Positions 44,163-58,440 are shown, counted from the stretch's first letter. The stretch is 64,000 nt of DNA from Brasenia schreberi (GCA_036023115.1 JAYKKT010000091.1:31951501-32015500); one strand, 5' to 3'. Notes: a model not told the origin generated them from the sequence alone. A program made the numbers and translations.

Positions 44163-47100
44163 TGACCCGAGCTTCATTGGTATCAAAGCTTGACGATCGT
44201 TCAGCAATGTCCTTCATCAGTGTTGTTTCAATAGAGGTTAGTCTGTAGTCGATTTTTTCTCAAGCTGTTCGTCATCGATCTACTTGAGGTACTCATTTCT
44301 ATCTTTTAAGGAATGGATCAGTCAATGTTCATTCTCTAATCGATCATTCATAGAAGACAAAGAAACATATTTTTTTCTTAGTCTTAACTTTAAAAAATAT
44401 CAGCCTGTGTTGACTTGAGAAAAACGAGAACTGTAAACTGTTAGTAAAGGAGTTAACAGATTGCATAGTACTAGTTCCGTTTTGCATCTACACGAAAGAA
44501 AATAAGAGAAAATCACAGTGGAAGAGGTCGACTTATCTGATTTAACTGAGTCTTCTTCTCTGTCGGTTTTTTGTAATCTCTTCTATGATGACTCTTCAAC
44601 CAAAAAGAATAGCAATCAATCCGTAAAAGAAAATCCGATTATCTTTTTGTGTCACAAATAAAAGGAAGAGAAGATGATCAGCCGTAGCCTTGCAGAAACA
44701 ACTCTGTTGGGCAAGGTTAGTTCTCTCCCTGAATCGCCGGTGAACGACAGGCGGGTAGTGTTTGCCACACTGAGGGCCCTCCTGGCACAGTGAGTCCCTC
44801 TTCAAGCTTCTGGGTGCTCTCACTGAACACCCTTTTCCACCGCCACTCTCCCTATGTCTCTCGGACTCCTCCATCTCGCTCTCTTCCCCCTCTATATGGT
44901 CTCGCAACAACGAGAAACCAGAGTTTTCTTAGTTTTTGGAAAAATCCAGAAACCGAGTATGGTTTCACGAAACCGCTGTTTCAATCAAAACCAGATGCAG
45001 AAAACCACGCCGCCACGTTTTCTCCAAAAAAGCCTACTTTAGCCCTTGACAAAGGTTAATGTAATGGGTAAAATTATGATTATGTCCAAATATTTTTGTC
45101 AAATTAATTTACAATCTTTGTGCGCTATTTTTACGGTTTTGCTCTTTATCACTTTGTTCAAATTAAGGGGCTATCATGTTCGTGAATTTAAAATCTTATC
45201 CTTCTATATCTCGGGGGTTACAAAATTGAGTTTATAGTGGTTTTACTATATTATCCTTGTTTATTTGTTAAATCATAGAATTACTAGTTGACAAAAATAT
45301 GTTTTTACTCATAATTATTTCACAAAATTACAAAAATGTAAACATGATAAATTTATTGTTTTGCTCTAATCTATTTATTGAATTTACAGAATAACTAAAC
45401 ACAAATTTATTGTTTTGTCCTTAAAACTTTAATAAAATTATTATAATAGATAAGTAGTTAAAATTATAGGTTTACCCATTTACTTACAAAGCTCATGATT
45501 TGTTTTGAAAATATATGAATAAATTCTATTTTTCAAAATGGTACATATAGTTTGTATGATATTGCAGATAAGTGTATGACAATATTTGCAGATTACTATA
45601 TCTATATTTCTGTTATTACTGTTTAGTACTTGGTTAGATCTTATTAGTTGTTTAATGAAATGAAATGAAATTTCTTTTATCAATTGCTCATTTATTGTTT
45701 CATGAATGTATAGACCCTCTTATTGTTATCTTTGTCAAATATTTAAAAATGACAACCAAAATATGTGTTTCTGAATTGACAAACATTGAGAAGTTAAATA
45801 ACCTTAATTTTCAAACATGGAAATATGAATTTCATTGGTCTTTACTAGAGGGTGTTGATTATGTATTTAGGGAAAAAAATGTCACATGAATCCAGGGCAA
45901 CAAATGAAGAAAAAAATATATAAAACCTTTATAATGGATGACACAATAGCTAGAACTATTATGTTTATATATATGGAGGATAATTTGATTAGGTTTTTCA
46001 AGGAATATGAAATAACAAAAAAACTCTTTGATTCAATAACAACTAAATATGATACTATAACCAAACTTTATATTTAACTATCCTTCAAAAATATAATTCT
46101 TATAAAATAAAAGAATGAGATAATATAATTGAACACGTAAATCAAATATTGATTATGGTCGAAGACTTAGCTGTAGCAAAATCAATTATTCTAGAACCCA
46201 TGCAGATATCTACTATCCTAAATAGTCTTTCCCCTTTTTAGAATTTGGTAACCACAACCATTAGACTTGGATCTGACTTCATCATTTCTAAACTCGCTCT
46301 AAAACATGCAATTGAACAACATATGAACAAAGGTATGAAAGAAAAATTGCTAATAGCTCATCATGATTTAGGGTTAGGCTCCAAGAACAATTGAAATAAA
46401 AAAAAAAGTTAAATAAAAAGTTTGACAAATGTAACAAAAAGGGTGCTTAAAGTTTTAAGAAATCATTGAAACCTATTTCTCGAATCAAGTGTTTCAATTG
46501 TGGTAACATGAAATACTTTAAAAGAAATTGTCGTAACAAAAGGAACAATGATGACAACACTCATTATCGCAACCCGAAGGAGAAGCGTGATATAATGTGC
46601 ATTATTTTTGAGCGTTTGTACTTGGACCTCCTTATAACTGGTTGGTGGATTGATTTTAGAGCAATCTGATACATCTCCAAGAGCAAAGAGGAAGCTATGT
46701 ACTTGAAGGAATACAATTTTGAGAAACATGAAGTGTACATGAGAAAAAATTCTTTTGTTGATATTCTAAGAGTTGGGTCTTTTATGAGCATTATAGGAGG
46801 CACACCAATTGTATTAATTGTGTTATCTATTACGCACAATCTTGTGTATATGTTTGTCCTAGCAAATAAATGATTTGAGGTTAGGTTTTATCTATGTGAA
46901 AGTTGTAGGGAAACATAATAGGATAGTTTTTTGTGATATATTTTTTTATTTTAAACATGGGTTGTTTAAACTTAATGTAGATGAAAGTGAATCTTCTGCT
47001 TATATCGATTGTGCAATGAGTGTATGACATAAAACGCTAGGGCATATGAATAAGTTGAGAAAAATAACAAACTTTGACTTATTTTCTAGGTTTCAAAAAA

Positions 47101-47560
47101 ATATTTTTAATAAGTATGAAACTTATATACAAGGAAAAATAATTAGAAAAACATTACTCTAAGAAATAATTAGAGAAACAATTCTATTATAAATCATTCA
47201 CACAAATAAATATAGACCCTTTAGGGTAAGGTCTGATCGTGAAAGGTTTATTTTATAACTTTTATATATGATTTTTATAGATATAGATATTCATATATCT
47301 TAGCATATAAATTTGAGGTACTTGATATATTAAAGAATATAAGAAGGAAGTTGAAAATTAACTAGAGTAGACAATTAAAATTTTAAGGTCTGTTTGAGGT
47401 GGTGAATACGCCTTTACATAATTTTTATAATACTGTAAATACTTTGATATTTCAAAGTAAAATATAATGCTTAAGACACCTTAACAAAATGGTATAGCTG
47501 AAAGATATAATATGATCCTATGTGTCAATAATGTTCCTTCTATTAGTGATTGATGATGAT
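44163..47560 (+). mobile_element. Decayed Ty1/copia element, plus strand (LTR stub to integrase)
   Basis: An LTR 3' stub (about 44150-44178) is followed by TTGGTATCAAAGC at 44178-44190, the tRNA-Met primer site, then a 1.5-kb leader. Gag starts at 45750 (MTTKICVSELTNIEKLNNLN) and breaks into short frames. The zinc knuckle at about 46480-46540 reads RIKCFNCGNMKYFKRNCRNK, with the usual histidine replaced by tyrosine. Integrase remnants run about 47030-47510 (NKLRKITNFDLFSRFQ). Reverse transcriptase and the 3' LTR are absent. The same family lies inverted at 51965-57617. Confidence 0.8.
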
Positions 47561-48919
47561 CAATCACTTATATGACATGTGTGCTATATATGTTATAATG
47601 AATCAACATGACATTTTCTTACGTTAAAAATATTTAATAGAATTTGTTATATTAGTTACCTTGTTTACATTGACTTGTTGCATTGAGTTTGATTAGTTAT
47701 CTTGTTTGTATTTTTTGCATATGCATATGTTAGATGGATTCCTAATGCCACCGATATTTTCATCTTAGTTGTGTTATAGATATGACAATGTTACTTATTG
47801 AGATTTACCATCCTGTGTATGTAACTAAGAGGACCGGGTGATGATAATATATACAATGTGGATGATGATTAACAACTTATATATTAAGTTATATGCTCTT
47901 TCTATATTTCAATTAGATATCACTTTACCTACTTCGATAATTGTTCTTTCGATGTTTATATATATAAAGAGAGATAAACAAGAGAGAGAGAGAGAAAAGT
48001 GAATACAATTACTCATGTACAACATAAAACACACGTATAGTGATTTAGTTACACATAAAACCACACATAGTCACTTAATTACACATACAACAAATAATCA
48101 CTTATTCTACTTGATAAGCATATGCTTTTGTTGGCCTGTATGCTACAATAGACCTTAATAGTTCAATTGAGATCTACTAATAATAACTTAATTAACAAGC
48201 AACTGGGTCTGGCATATACGGCGGCTTCACGATATCAAATATTGAATGCATCCATGGAATAGGGACAAGTGATAGGTGTTGTCCGCGTATATATTCTATA
48301 AACAAGGTTGCCAAATAATATGAGAAAAAAAGATAGATGAAATGATACAAACCTTATAATAATATTCATTTTGTAACATAAATAATAACCAAATACCTAT
48401 AACACATACCTTATGAGACTACATCGAGTTTAACTGCCCATAATATGCAATAAGACAATTCCTATAAGTGATATTGCTCATTCACCTAGTTGCATGAGGT
48501 TGCTTGTCAACTCATCCTAGATAGTGCCTAACTCTAAAGGTCGTGAAGTACTTGTAAGTCCATGCCTACACTACATAAAACTTTGTTCTATCACCGAAAC
48601 AAACAAGTAGGCTTACATGAACTTATTGCTAAACTCAAACAAACATAATTTAGAAACTCGTACCTACAACAAAATACTCTAGCGACTAAGCTAGTGTACC
48701 TCTCTAGAAGAAGCCTTCCCTAACTGTCTATATAAATAGATCAATATTGATACACTATAGGCATACTAATCGACCCTTGATAACATAGAAGCCAAAAATT
48801 GAATGATAGAAAGTGAGAATATATCCCTTGACTTATTTTGGTATATTATACACTATTATGATACAACAAAAATAACGCCTTTTGCTCAGGTATAATCTTC
48901 ATTCTCTAGGTACTAAGAC
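47561..48919. other. AT-rich stretch, nothing identified
   Basis: There is a GA run at about 47981-47996 and repeats of CACACATA/ACACATA at about 48020-48090. No coding frame or known element is recognised. Confidence 0.4.
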
Positions 48920-49246
48920 ACCTTTTTGGGAGGAGTTAAATAAGGTGATTCAAAGAATTTTACAAATGAAGATGATTTGTTTAGGAGGAGACTTAAATGG
49001 ATATGTTGTTGACATTAAGACTAGGATATCAAGGTATTCATGAAAACTTTGGTTTTGAGGATATAAATAAGGAAGGTAGGAAAATTTAAATTTTGCTATG
49101 ACATTTGATCTCTTTATAGTCAATACAATCTTCAAAAAACAAGATGAACATTTAATTACTTATAAGAGTGGATTATTACAAACACAAATTGATTATTTTG
49201 TTTGTAAGAAAAAAGATAGATCGTGTTGTAAAGATTACAAGGTAAT
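48920..49246 (+). mobile_element. RTE LINE endonuclease fragment
   Basis: It matches 10280-10600 of the intron [29 protein letters not shown], then [20 protein letters not shown] and [15 protein letters not shown]. It is truncated on both sides and frameshifted near 49000. At 49130 it keeps the frame that is broken in the longer copy at 10500. Confidence 0.8.
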
Positions 49247-50739
49247 CTATACCCATAAGTTCAACATAATATCTATTTTGTTCATTGCCTCCATCACAAG
49301 TGTGAAGGTTACAAGCCATCTGCCTATTGGAGGCCTAAATCTCATGAATAATGATAATCATTTTACCCTAGGGCATATGAAAGTTGTCAGTATCAAGTTG
49401 TTAACTCTCGATAAAAGTAGTGAGCAACGACTGATAAAAAGTTTAGAACAACAAATTTCCCTAAACAGATAACTGAGGTTGATGTATGATATATTGTCAA
49501 GTACCTTATACTACCACTTCTCACGAAAATGCATTGTATCTCGTGTGGCATGTCACCTGTTTCAACAATTCCTATATATTTTTACATAATGTTTGATAGT
49601 AATATATCTAAGATCTTTTAGTTATAATTGATGAAATGAATTACTTGTTTTTGTCAAATCATATATACAATGTGACCTATAAAGCTACGAAAGTACTCCG
49701 GGATCGAGGGAGTGATATCATCGTCACTTTGTATAAGATAATCATCAAGACGACAATTTAAAGATCCAGCGTCATCATGGTATCGTGAAGTAACTATGAC
49801 ATAATCTATATAAAATTATAGTTGCATCAATGGATGATCCATATGTGATGACTCAACGTGTCCTTAGATGTTGTCATCACATATGTGATGACTTCACATT
49901 TTACCTTGATGATGCCGTAACAATATGACTTTCTACTTGTGTATTTCCGTAGGATACATCATTACATCTCCGAACCATTCTTGGTACAAAAATCCAAAAC
50001 TTATGCTTTATTTGAATTTGTAAGAAAGTGTGTAATGTAAGCAACTAAGTGAATAACATAAACAATATAGTAAGGGACATGACTTCAACATATTCAACAG
50101 AGTAGGGAATCATAGTCAAGGCACACCAACTCAGGCAAAGTAACGTGCTTAGGTCATGCGTGTGGAGTCGCAGAAACGTATTGTATACGCATGAGCTATA
50201 ATCGCAAGTGCATGCATGATTACCATCTCTAGCATTGCTAGGCGCAACACTAATAAAACATTGTCGCATCTCTTTCCCGACCATCAACTTTCTGCAACCG
50301 TCAATAAAAGGAGAAAACGTCCCAAAAATTTAAAAGTAGATTTATACACCAATTTTGATTTCAAGGTAAAAAGTAGTGGATGATCAACAATTTGCATCAA
50401 TACCGATCAATACCGATATGAGAACGATTCTTGAAAAAAAATGAAAGCACGGTGAAGAAGAAATGATAGGCTGATTTTGAAGTAGGATGAAATTATAATG
50501 GAGAAAAAAACACAATGAAATCATATGATAGAAGAAGAAGCATGATATATATGTGATGCCCTACACGGTGGTGGAGAATATGTCAGTATTTATGGAACAA
50601 TCATATCAAGGGTCTATGTTTAGCAAAAACAGGTGTATGGATAATAACACCCAAAGAATTGTCACCTTTTTATGAAGAAAAGTAAATGGTGAGAATAAAA
50701 AATCAATAAGAGGAGGTCTCAGGAATCTCAGACGACCTT
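49247..50739. other. Gene-free stretch
   Basis: No gene or recognised repeat is seen. A short direct repeat CACATATGTGATGACT occurs near 49846 and 49880. Confidence 0.4.
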
Positions 50740-51964
50740 TTATTATTACTCTTCCTTGATGTTGCCTTCCACCTGCTCGATGAATTGTCGTCGAGAAGGG
50801 TGATGCATTCCCAAAGGGGTGCTCTCAGCCACCCAATTCCGGTGGACGCCCCACCACCAACAAACAACCCCAGCTCCAGCCAGGGAGCTGCCTCCTTAGG
50901 AAGCTCCTGCTCTCAAGTGGAGCGGAAGTTTGCAATAAACCAGACTTGACAGGGATCAAAATGGTAGGTGATAATGACCAACACTCTAGCGTTATTTCCC
51001 AAGAAACCTTTGATGGATGGTCCCTTAGGTATGGACTCTAATAGCTGGCTTCTCTATTGAGAATAGATATAAGTGGACCGAGTCAGCCATATTCAAAAGC
51101 CTTCGACGATAATCGAGCCGTTTGGGCGGAATGAAATTTATTTCTAGGAGAAATAGGATATTTCTTATTTGATTTGATGTTGGGAAAGACATGAACGTTG
51201 TTCGTCGTGGCTTTGAGAAAACCAGTGGGTAGGATTTTGATTGTCAATCAATTGTCTCTATGGATTGGTGCTTGGACGTCACTACCATGATACTAGTCTG
51301 GATTTGCCTTCTTGATCTACACCTCATATTATGGAAAGTGGAACTTTTCAACATTGTTGCAGAATATCTAGGCGGATCACTACTTTGGTAGATGAAACAA
51401 CCAAATCATAGGAGCGATCATCTTTTAGCGAATATATGTAGAACTCCCATGGTAACAGTCTCAAATCTTATAAGTTCTTGTTCGAATAATCTCCTTCTGC
51501 GACTACTGTGGTTTTACCTACTAATGTAGTGGGTCATGCTCAAACATAATCATTCAGGTCTTTGAGAACGTCCACAGGAAGGGGAACGGCAACAAGCCAA
51601 GGCCAAAAAGATTTTGGAAGAAAAACGAACAAAGATGGTTTATCAATTTGATAAACTTCAAACCATAGAAGAGGGGATCGATCCTTTAGATAGTGCTCTC
51701 ACTGGAAACGCCTCAGAACCAAGTGAAGTGTTAAATGAGAGGAAACCCGAAAAGTAGATGGAATTAGAGCAATAAGCGGAGGGACACACAAAGGAAAACT
51801 CCACAGTTGGAACCAGTGTAAACCTGAAGCCGAGTAGGAATGAAGGTAACGAAGTCAAAGCTATCATAAACACTCTCCAGGATAAACTCAGCAATTCAAA
51901 GCAGTCGAAAGATGCACAAGAAGCATTTCATACACATTCCAGACGCGTTTTGGGTTTCGGTTTC
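50740..51964 (+). pseudogene. Decayed plant retroelement ORF (DUF4283-like), tentative
   Basis: The composition is less AT-rich than its flanks. In the plus strand around 51300-51480, broken frames read YLHLIWWKVELFNIVAEY, LGGSLLWVDETTKS and SFSEYM, which resembles the DUF4283/zinc-knuckle ORF1 of plant retroelements (the pattern of tryptophan, glycine-gly-leu and a valine-glu-thr run). Many stops occur. The copia at 51965 sits immediately to its right. Assignment is from general resemblance. Confidence 0.35.
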
Positions 51965-52197
51965 TGAAGGATGTAATCGAATCACAACAACAGAACCGAG
52001 AAGAAGAGTGGAAGAAGACGAAGATGTAGACGGTCACCGGTAGAGGGTGAGTTTTTTTTCCTCTATATAAAATCAAGTAAAAATGGGTTTGTTTTGAGTA
52101 TTTATCTTTATGAAAAACATCTCATGAAATTCGGAAAGAGGTATTTCTTCCCAAATTTCATTGATGTGGTTATTGGAGGTGAAAGTGGCCACCAACA
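51965..52197 (-). repeat. Left LTR (3' LTR) of the minus-strand copia
   Basis: It starts TGAAGGATGTAATCG and ends GGCCACCAACA. It matches 57273-57617 over GAAGAAGACGAAGATGTAGACGG, TTTATCTTTATGAAAAACAT and TCATTGATGTGGTTATTGG. It is shorter than the right LTR because it lacks an internal block. Confidence 0.7.
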
Positions 52198-55100
52198 ATT
52201 TATATCTCTCACTTAGTCACTTAGTTAAATTATGATACATTGGTTTTACCTCCTACTATTTAAGAGATTTCCAAATTGTACTATTTCTACTTAAAAGTGA
52301 ATTAAAACTTATATTTTTCATGCATAAAATCATCACAATGTGTTTCGAACTAAAACTCTAGACATATCTCAAACTCATCTATGTAACAAGCTTTGTAAAT
52401 AGATCTTCAGAGATGCCTTTAATCAAAGGGTCAGTCAACATATCACTAGGTCGCATATGATGATATCTCATTCCTCTTAAGTATACTATGAACATAGTGA
52501 TATTTAACTATTATATGCTTGCTTCTAGAGCTATCAGCTCTACTCTTAATTAGAGTGATTATTACATTGTTATTACAAAAAATGACAACCAACTCGTTGG
52601 TTATATTTAGCTTTAAATCATGTATGCAGTGGCCTACCCAAACGACACTCATTACATTATGTAGCAACTTATCCAAATAATACTCGTTACATCCATGCTA
52701 TAAGTAACATACTCAACTTCATGTTTATGAAATGCTACACAACCTTATTTCTTGCAACCCCAAAAAATATTAGCTCCAAATAAGATTATTTAATCGGAGG
52801 TTGACTTGCGGTTGTTTTTGCTCCCAACAAAATCAGTGTATGAGTATCTTAAGACTTTTAGTTCATTTGCTTGAAAGCATACTTTTAAATCTTTTGTTCA
52901 TTTAAGATATGTCAAATTCATTTTTACAACTAAGCAATATTGCTTTAATATCTATTAACAAAATCAAGAATAAAGTTGATATCAATCTTGTATACAACAT
53001 AAAATAAATCAAGTTGCCCACAACTTCATATAAGAAACATTATAATTGTTTTTCCTCATCAAAACAATCAACCTTAGTCAATTTGATCCCTTTAGCAATG
53101 GTATATATGAGACTTGCAAACACCTATTTTAAATTTTTTGAGGATGTAATCAATATATCTCTTCACTCAACCAAAGAAGTTTAAATTCTCTGTCATAAGA
53201 AATCTTTATACCAAGAATATAGGATCACTCCCTTCATTTTAAACTTTGAGTTTAACCATAACTTGATTTTCATAATAATCTTATTGTCATTATCAATGAA
53301 TAATATATCATCTACATGCAAAAATCTCTTTGCAACCAACATCATCTTAAACTTGTCGATTGTTCAATTGACTTTATTTTTTAAGAACCCATTTGCAACC
53401 TTACTTTTCTTCTTTTTGCCAAAACTGTCAATTCTTCTACTTTTCTCAATGAATTCAATTTCCTTATCTATTACTTTTTCTAAATCTGTTGATTCGGATG
53501 AAATAATAGTTTATTAATATGTCATGTTATCAGTCAACTCATCTAAATCAACTAAATTAGACACTTTCTTTTTAAGGTAAGTGTAATAATACTTTAAGTA
53601 TGATAGTATCCTTAGGTCTTTTTATGTCCTCTTAAAGTTCCAATTTGTAAGATCATTTGGATCAACATTCATGAGTTTGAGTTTGAATGATGATGGATCT
53701 AGATCATTTACGCTCTCTTAATCATTTTCAAGGATGTCATTCTTACTATCTTCTAAGAATTTAACATCCCTACTCTCTATTAAACCTTGGCCCCTAGTGG
53801 TAAAATCTATATCTCTTAAAACCTTTAGGGTATCCAAACAAAAAATACATCTAAAAGATTTATAGTTTAGTTTATCTCTTGAGTGATCAAGGATTTTAAC
53901 ATGTGCAATATATCCTCACCTCCGAAGATAACTCATGTATGATTTTCTTCCAGATCATATCTCATATGTTGTAGAGAATATAACTTATATGATACTTTAT
54001 TATATATAACTTTAGTTACTGCTTCTCCTCGAAATATTTTTTGAAGAGAGACATCTACTAACATTGACCTAGTTATATTTAATATGTCTTGTAATATCTT
54101 TAAACTACACCATTTTATTGAAGTGTGCTAGGCATGACATTTTGTTTTGAAATGCCAAAGTCTACATTATTCTAAAAATTCTCTAGAGGTGTATTCTCTA
54201 TCTTTATCAGAGCTTAATACTTTGATTATCTGCCCTAATTGGTTTTCAACTTTCTACTTATATTCTTTAAATATCTAGTACCTCAGATTTATATGTTAAG
54301 AGATATAAATAACCATATCTCGAATAATCATTTATGAAAGTTATAAAATAAACATTTTCTCTATAAAATCTTATCCCAAAGGGTCCAAATATATACATGT
54401 GAATGATTTGTAAATGGGTTGTTATCCTAATTATTTCGTTAGAAAATGATTTTCTAGTCATTTTTTCTTTAATAAAAGCTTCACACTTATTACAAGTATT
54501 TTATTGAAACTTAGGCAATGAATTAAAGTTAACTAATTTTCTTAACTTATTCACACTTATATGTCACACATTCACATTAATGATAAATGTATAATCAATA
54601 TAAGGAGAAGATGATACTTCATTATCATTAAATGTTTAACTTAAACAAACCCTGCTCAAAATAAAAATGAGAAAAGATATCCTATCATATTTCCCTACAA
54701 TGACTTTTCGAAGTACAAATTTGACCTCAAACTCTTTCTTTACTAAATAGGCATTGATAAAAGATTATACCTAATAGAATGCATAATTAATGGATCAATA
54801 ATTACAATAGATGTGCATTATATAAAAATCCTAAAGGATACAATCTCTATAATATCAACCAATGGATTATTTCTTATGTAGACTCGATGTTTTCCAAGCT
54901 TGTATTCTTTCATGTCCATAGCTCCCTATTTGCTCTTCAAGATGTGCTGGGTCGCTCTAAAATAGATTCACCAACTAGTCATTGGGCAGTCGAAATACAT
55001 GAACTCATAAATAGTGCACATTATATCATGTTTCTCATTTGGGCCGCGATGTTGAGTGTTGCTACTATTGTTCATCTTGTTGTGATAGTCTCATTTATAG

Positions 55101-57272
55101 TGTCTCATCTTGCCACGAAGTACTTGATTAGTGGATTACTATGATTTCTTGAAGAATTAATCGTCTTTCTTGTTATATTTATTAAACTTTTTATTTGGCT
55201 TTCTTTTATTTTGGTTGTTCTTATAGTTAGTCCCTAAGTCATCTTTAATAACTAACAAAATTTCTTTTTTACCCTTCTTTAATATATTTTTATTCAATTG
55301 CTAGTTTTAGAGTCTATTTAGAAAGGATAAAATAAGTCTAAGGGTTGTGGTCACCATATTTTATAAAGGGAAAAGATTATTAAGGATAATGGATATTTGT
55401 ATGGGTTCTTAAATAACTGATTTAGCTACAAATAAGTCTCTAGTCATAACCAACATTTGGTTTACGTATTCCACTACACTGTCTCTTTTTATTTTATGAG
55501 AATTATATTTTTGAAGGAGTAGTTGAACATAGAGTGTAGCTGTAGTATCATATTTGAATGTTATTGAATCAAACAACTCTTTAGATTATATTCCTCAAAA
55601 ACGCTAATCAGATCATCCTCTATGTATATAAGCATAATAGTCCTAGCTATCATGTCATCTTTCAAAAAGGTTTTATATTTTTTTTTCGTCTATTGCATTT
55701 TGTGTAGGGGGTAATAATGTTTCTCTAAGTACATAGTCAATACCCTTTAGGGTGAAATTCTTCTTTTTTATGTTTGAAAATTTAGACTATTTAATTTTGT
55801 AGTTTTTGCTAATTCAGAAATACAAATTCTAGTTATAATTTTTAAATATTTAGCAAAGATAACAAGAAAAGAGTATATACATTTCAAATAAAAAATAATA
55901 AACAAGCAACAAATAAAAAGAATTAAGACTAAGTCCATTAAATAACTAATATAATTTAGCCAAACTCTAAAATATAATATAAAAAATATCCGTGTACTAA
56001 ACTATAAATATTTTTAGGCACCTAGATATAATATTACACAAATTGTAAGTACCATTTTGAAAATAGATAGAATTTAGACAATTTTTGTAATTTCAGAACA
56101 AGTCTAGGGATATTATAGTGATATTCTTTTTCGTTGGTTTTTGTAATTTCTTAACAACAAATGGGCAAACTTGTAATTTTAACTATCTACCTCAAAGTCT
56201 TATGGATACAATAGTAAATTCAAATTTTTTTACTTTATAAATTGAATAAACAATTTAGGGCAGAATTGTAAATATGCCCCGATTTTGTAACTCTATAAAA
56301 TATTCAGGCAAAAATGTATTTTTGTTATATGAAAATTAAACATGTACAAAACAATAAAAAGCATTGTAAACAACATTCTATAATTCTTGAAATATAAGGG
56401 GCGATAAAGCAAATTCATGAATTGCCCATAACTTAAACTAACTATCAAATGCCAAAATCGTACAAACACGTCTAAGGGAGTTTTAGTCATTTGACAGAAA
56501 AATATCTACAAAAAGCGTAATTCAAATCTTCGACAAGGGCTAAATCAAGATTTTAGTTCTGCTAGTGGAGGCACAACAATCTTTCAAGTCCACTGACGGT
56601 TAATAGGAACCAAAGTAGTTTTCCACCACCCAGTTTTGAGAAAATCAGGGGCACACATGGTTTTCAACTGTGGTTTTGAGAAACTAATGTCTCTGGTTTT
56701 CTCACACCAGAGAGAGAGAGGGCAAGCGCGCGAGAGAAGATGAGATAAATAGACACTCCAAATGTCTCTCTTGACAGATTCCAACATTCTCTCTTGATAG
56801 CATCTAACAGTATCTTTTGACTGAGAGGCAGAGTAGGGAAGCGAAGAGTTGAGAAATGACAGCGAGTTCTATTATCTCCATTTCATCTCTGTCGGTGGCC
56901 TGATCAGTGCCTTTCTCACCCCTCAAGTAGAAAGCAAGAAATTTCTGCGTTTTTCGACTGACTCTCCTATTTTTCCCTTTTGTTTTCTCTTCTTTATTCC
57001 TTGTGATATTTACAGTCTTGAAACGGGTCACTCAAAAAAGAAGAACATGAAGAGCTCTTTGATTCATGTGCCTTTTTGTTCTTTTCATTTTTCATTTTTT
57101 TTACAAATGAACAAAAAACCAAAAACCTTTTTGTTTCTGTTTGTGTTCATTGTTTTAAGATTCTCTATTTCTTTCTTTTCCCCAACTCTTCTCTTAGAAT
57201 AAAACAACATACTTCTTATAACATAGCAATGGCGACGGATGCTACGAGGTAATCGTCAGGCTTTGATACCAA

Positions 57273-57617
57273 TGAAGGACGATGACACACTAGATAAAGC
57301 AAAAGCCAAGCAAAACCAAGAAGAGAGGAAGAAGATGAAGATATAGACGGTTACCCGCACAGGGTTTTTACTAGGGGAGTTTCTTTCTGTGTATAACATC
57401 CTTATATATACAAACTTAACATTCATTTATTTATAGGCTGGGCTTTCTGTTAAAGACATTATCTACCGTGGGAAGATTTGTCTTTTTAAATAAAAAAATG
57501 GTTTTATTTTCAATGTTTATCTTTATAAAAACCATGTCATGAAATCTGACAAGAGAGCTTTTCTTCTCACATTTGATGGATTTGGTTATTAGGACCGAAA
57601 GTAGCCACCACGAAACA
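57273..57617 (-). repeat. Right LTR (5' LTR) of the minus-strand copia
   Basis: It follows the mirrored primer site. It starts TGAAGGACGATGACACAC and ends near CCACCACGAAACA. It shares blocks with 51965-52197 but carries extra sequence in the middle (about 57400-57480). Confidence 0.7.
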
Positions 57618-58440
57618 GTAGTTCGTTGCCGTTGGTCTAACTTCTATGTTTGGGGTTCTATGGCTATAGTTCTTATCTTCAGAAGAGAGAGCTCTGGACT
57701 TCACTCAATCTCTTTAATACCAATAACCCCTGCATGGGCTATAGGCAATTGGAACACTACCAAGTTCAGCTCAGAAAATTTTGGCGACTCGGGATTTCAC
57801 AATTCAATGAAACTTTAAACTTACGCAATCTTATTGAAATTCTTATTCGCGGCCGCCTGTTTACTTGATTCAATTGTAAAAGAGGATCAAGTTATATTGC
57901 TCGTAAGATTGATAAAGTGGTGGTCAACACTCGATGGATGCAATTGTTCCACTAGACATGGATTAGTATCACTCCGTGTTCATTTACAGATAAACAATGG
58001 CTTCATTTACTGGACGAGGAATGAGCTCTTCGTCCTCACCTCCAAGAATTCACAAGCTCTTGAAGAATGCTTCTGGCTTCAGAAGAGCATAGCCTGGTGG
58101 CTGCATGAAGCGGATCGTAATTACCAAATTTTTTCATTTAAGTTCAAAGAGATTGTCAACTTCAATTCCTTCACAAGGAAGACGGCAATGAGTGGATTGG
58201 AAGAAAAAGGTTATGGCAGTAGCAAGAGAGTATTATCAGAAAGCTTTTCACAAGAGAACTAACTCGAACTTTCCAGGGATAGATTATTAGAACCGGTTAA
58301 TAAAACCACTTGGGCAATAGATACTCTTTGTCTCACCACCATTCAACAGGAAGAAGCTTTTAACAATTTTTGGATTCGGAAGGAACTTAATTTCATGCCA
58401 ATGATTTTGACAGCAACTGGGAATTCTATGTGTTAGTTTA
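57618..58440 (+). pseudogene. Unidentified retroelement-like reading frames
   Basis: Open frames at 57573-57818 (tail AWAIGNWNTTKFSSENFGDS) and 57834-58262 (SQALEECFWLQKSIAWWLHE; FKFKEIVNFNSFTRKTAMSG) are linked by a frameshift near 57825. They look like real but old coding sequence, with balanced composition and aromatic residues. The style is that of DUF4283-type retroelement proteins. They may be the right-hand half of the remnant at 50740-51964, split by the copia. I cannot name the protein. Confidence 0.35.

Larger units (their letters stand above)
51965..57617 (-). mobile_element. Decayed Ty1/copia element with both LTRs, minus strand
   Basis: From right to left it shows a 5' LTR (57273-57617); the mirrored primer site GCTTTGATACCA (57260-57271); a 1.4-kb leader that matches the leader of the plus-strand copy at 44190-45745; gag with stops (about 55820-55000); protease/integrase (54461-54267, ITFINDYSRYGYLYLLTYKS); reverse transcriptase remnants (about 53900-53000); RNase H (52676-52446, NNVIITLIKSRADSSRSKHI); and the 3' LTR. 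All frames are interrupted. No matching 5-bp target duplication is seen at the chosen ends. Confidence 0.8.
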
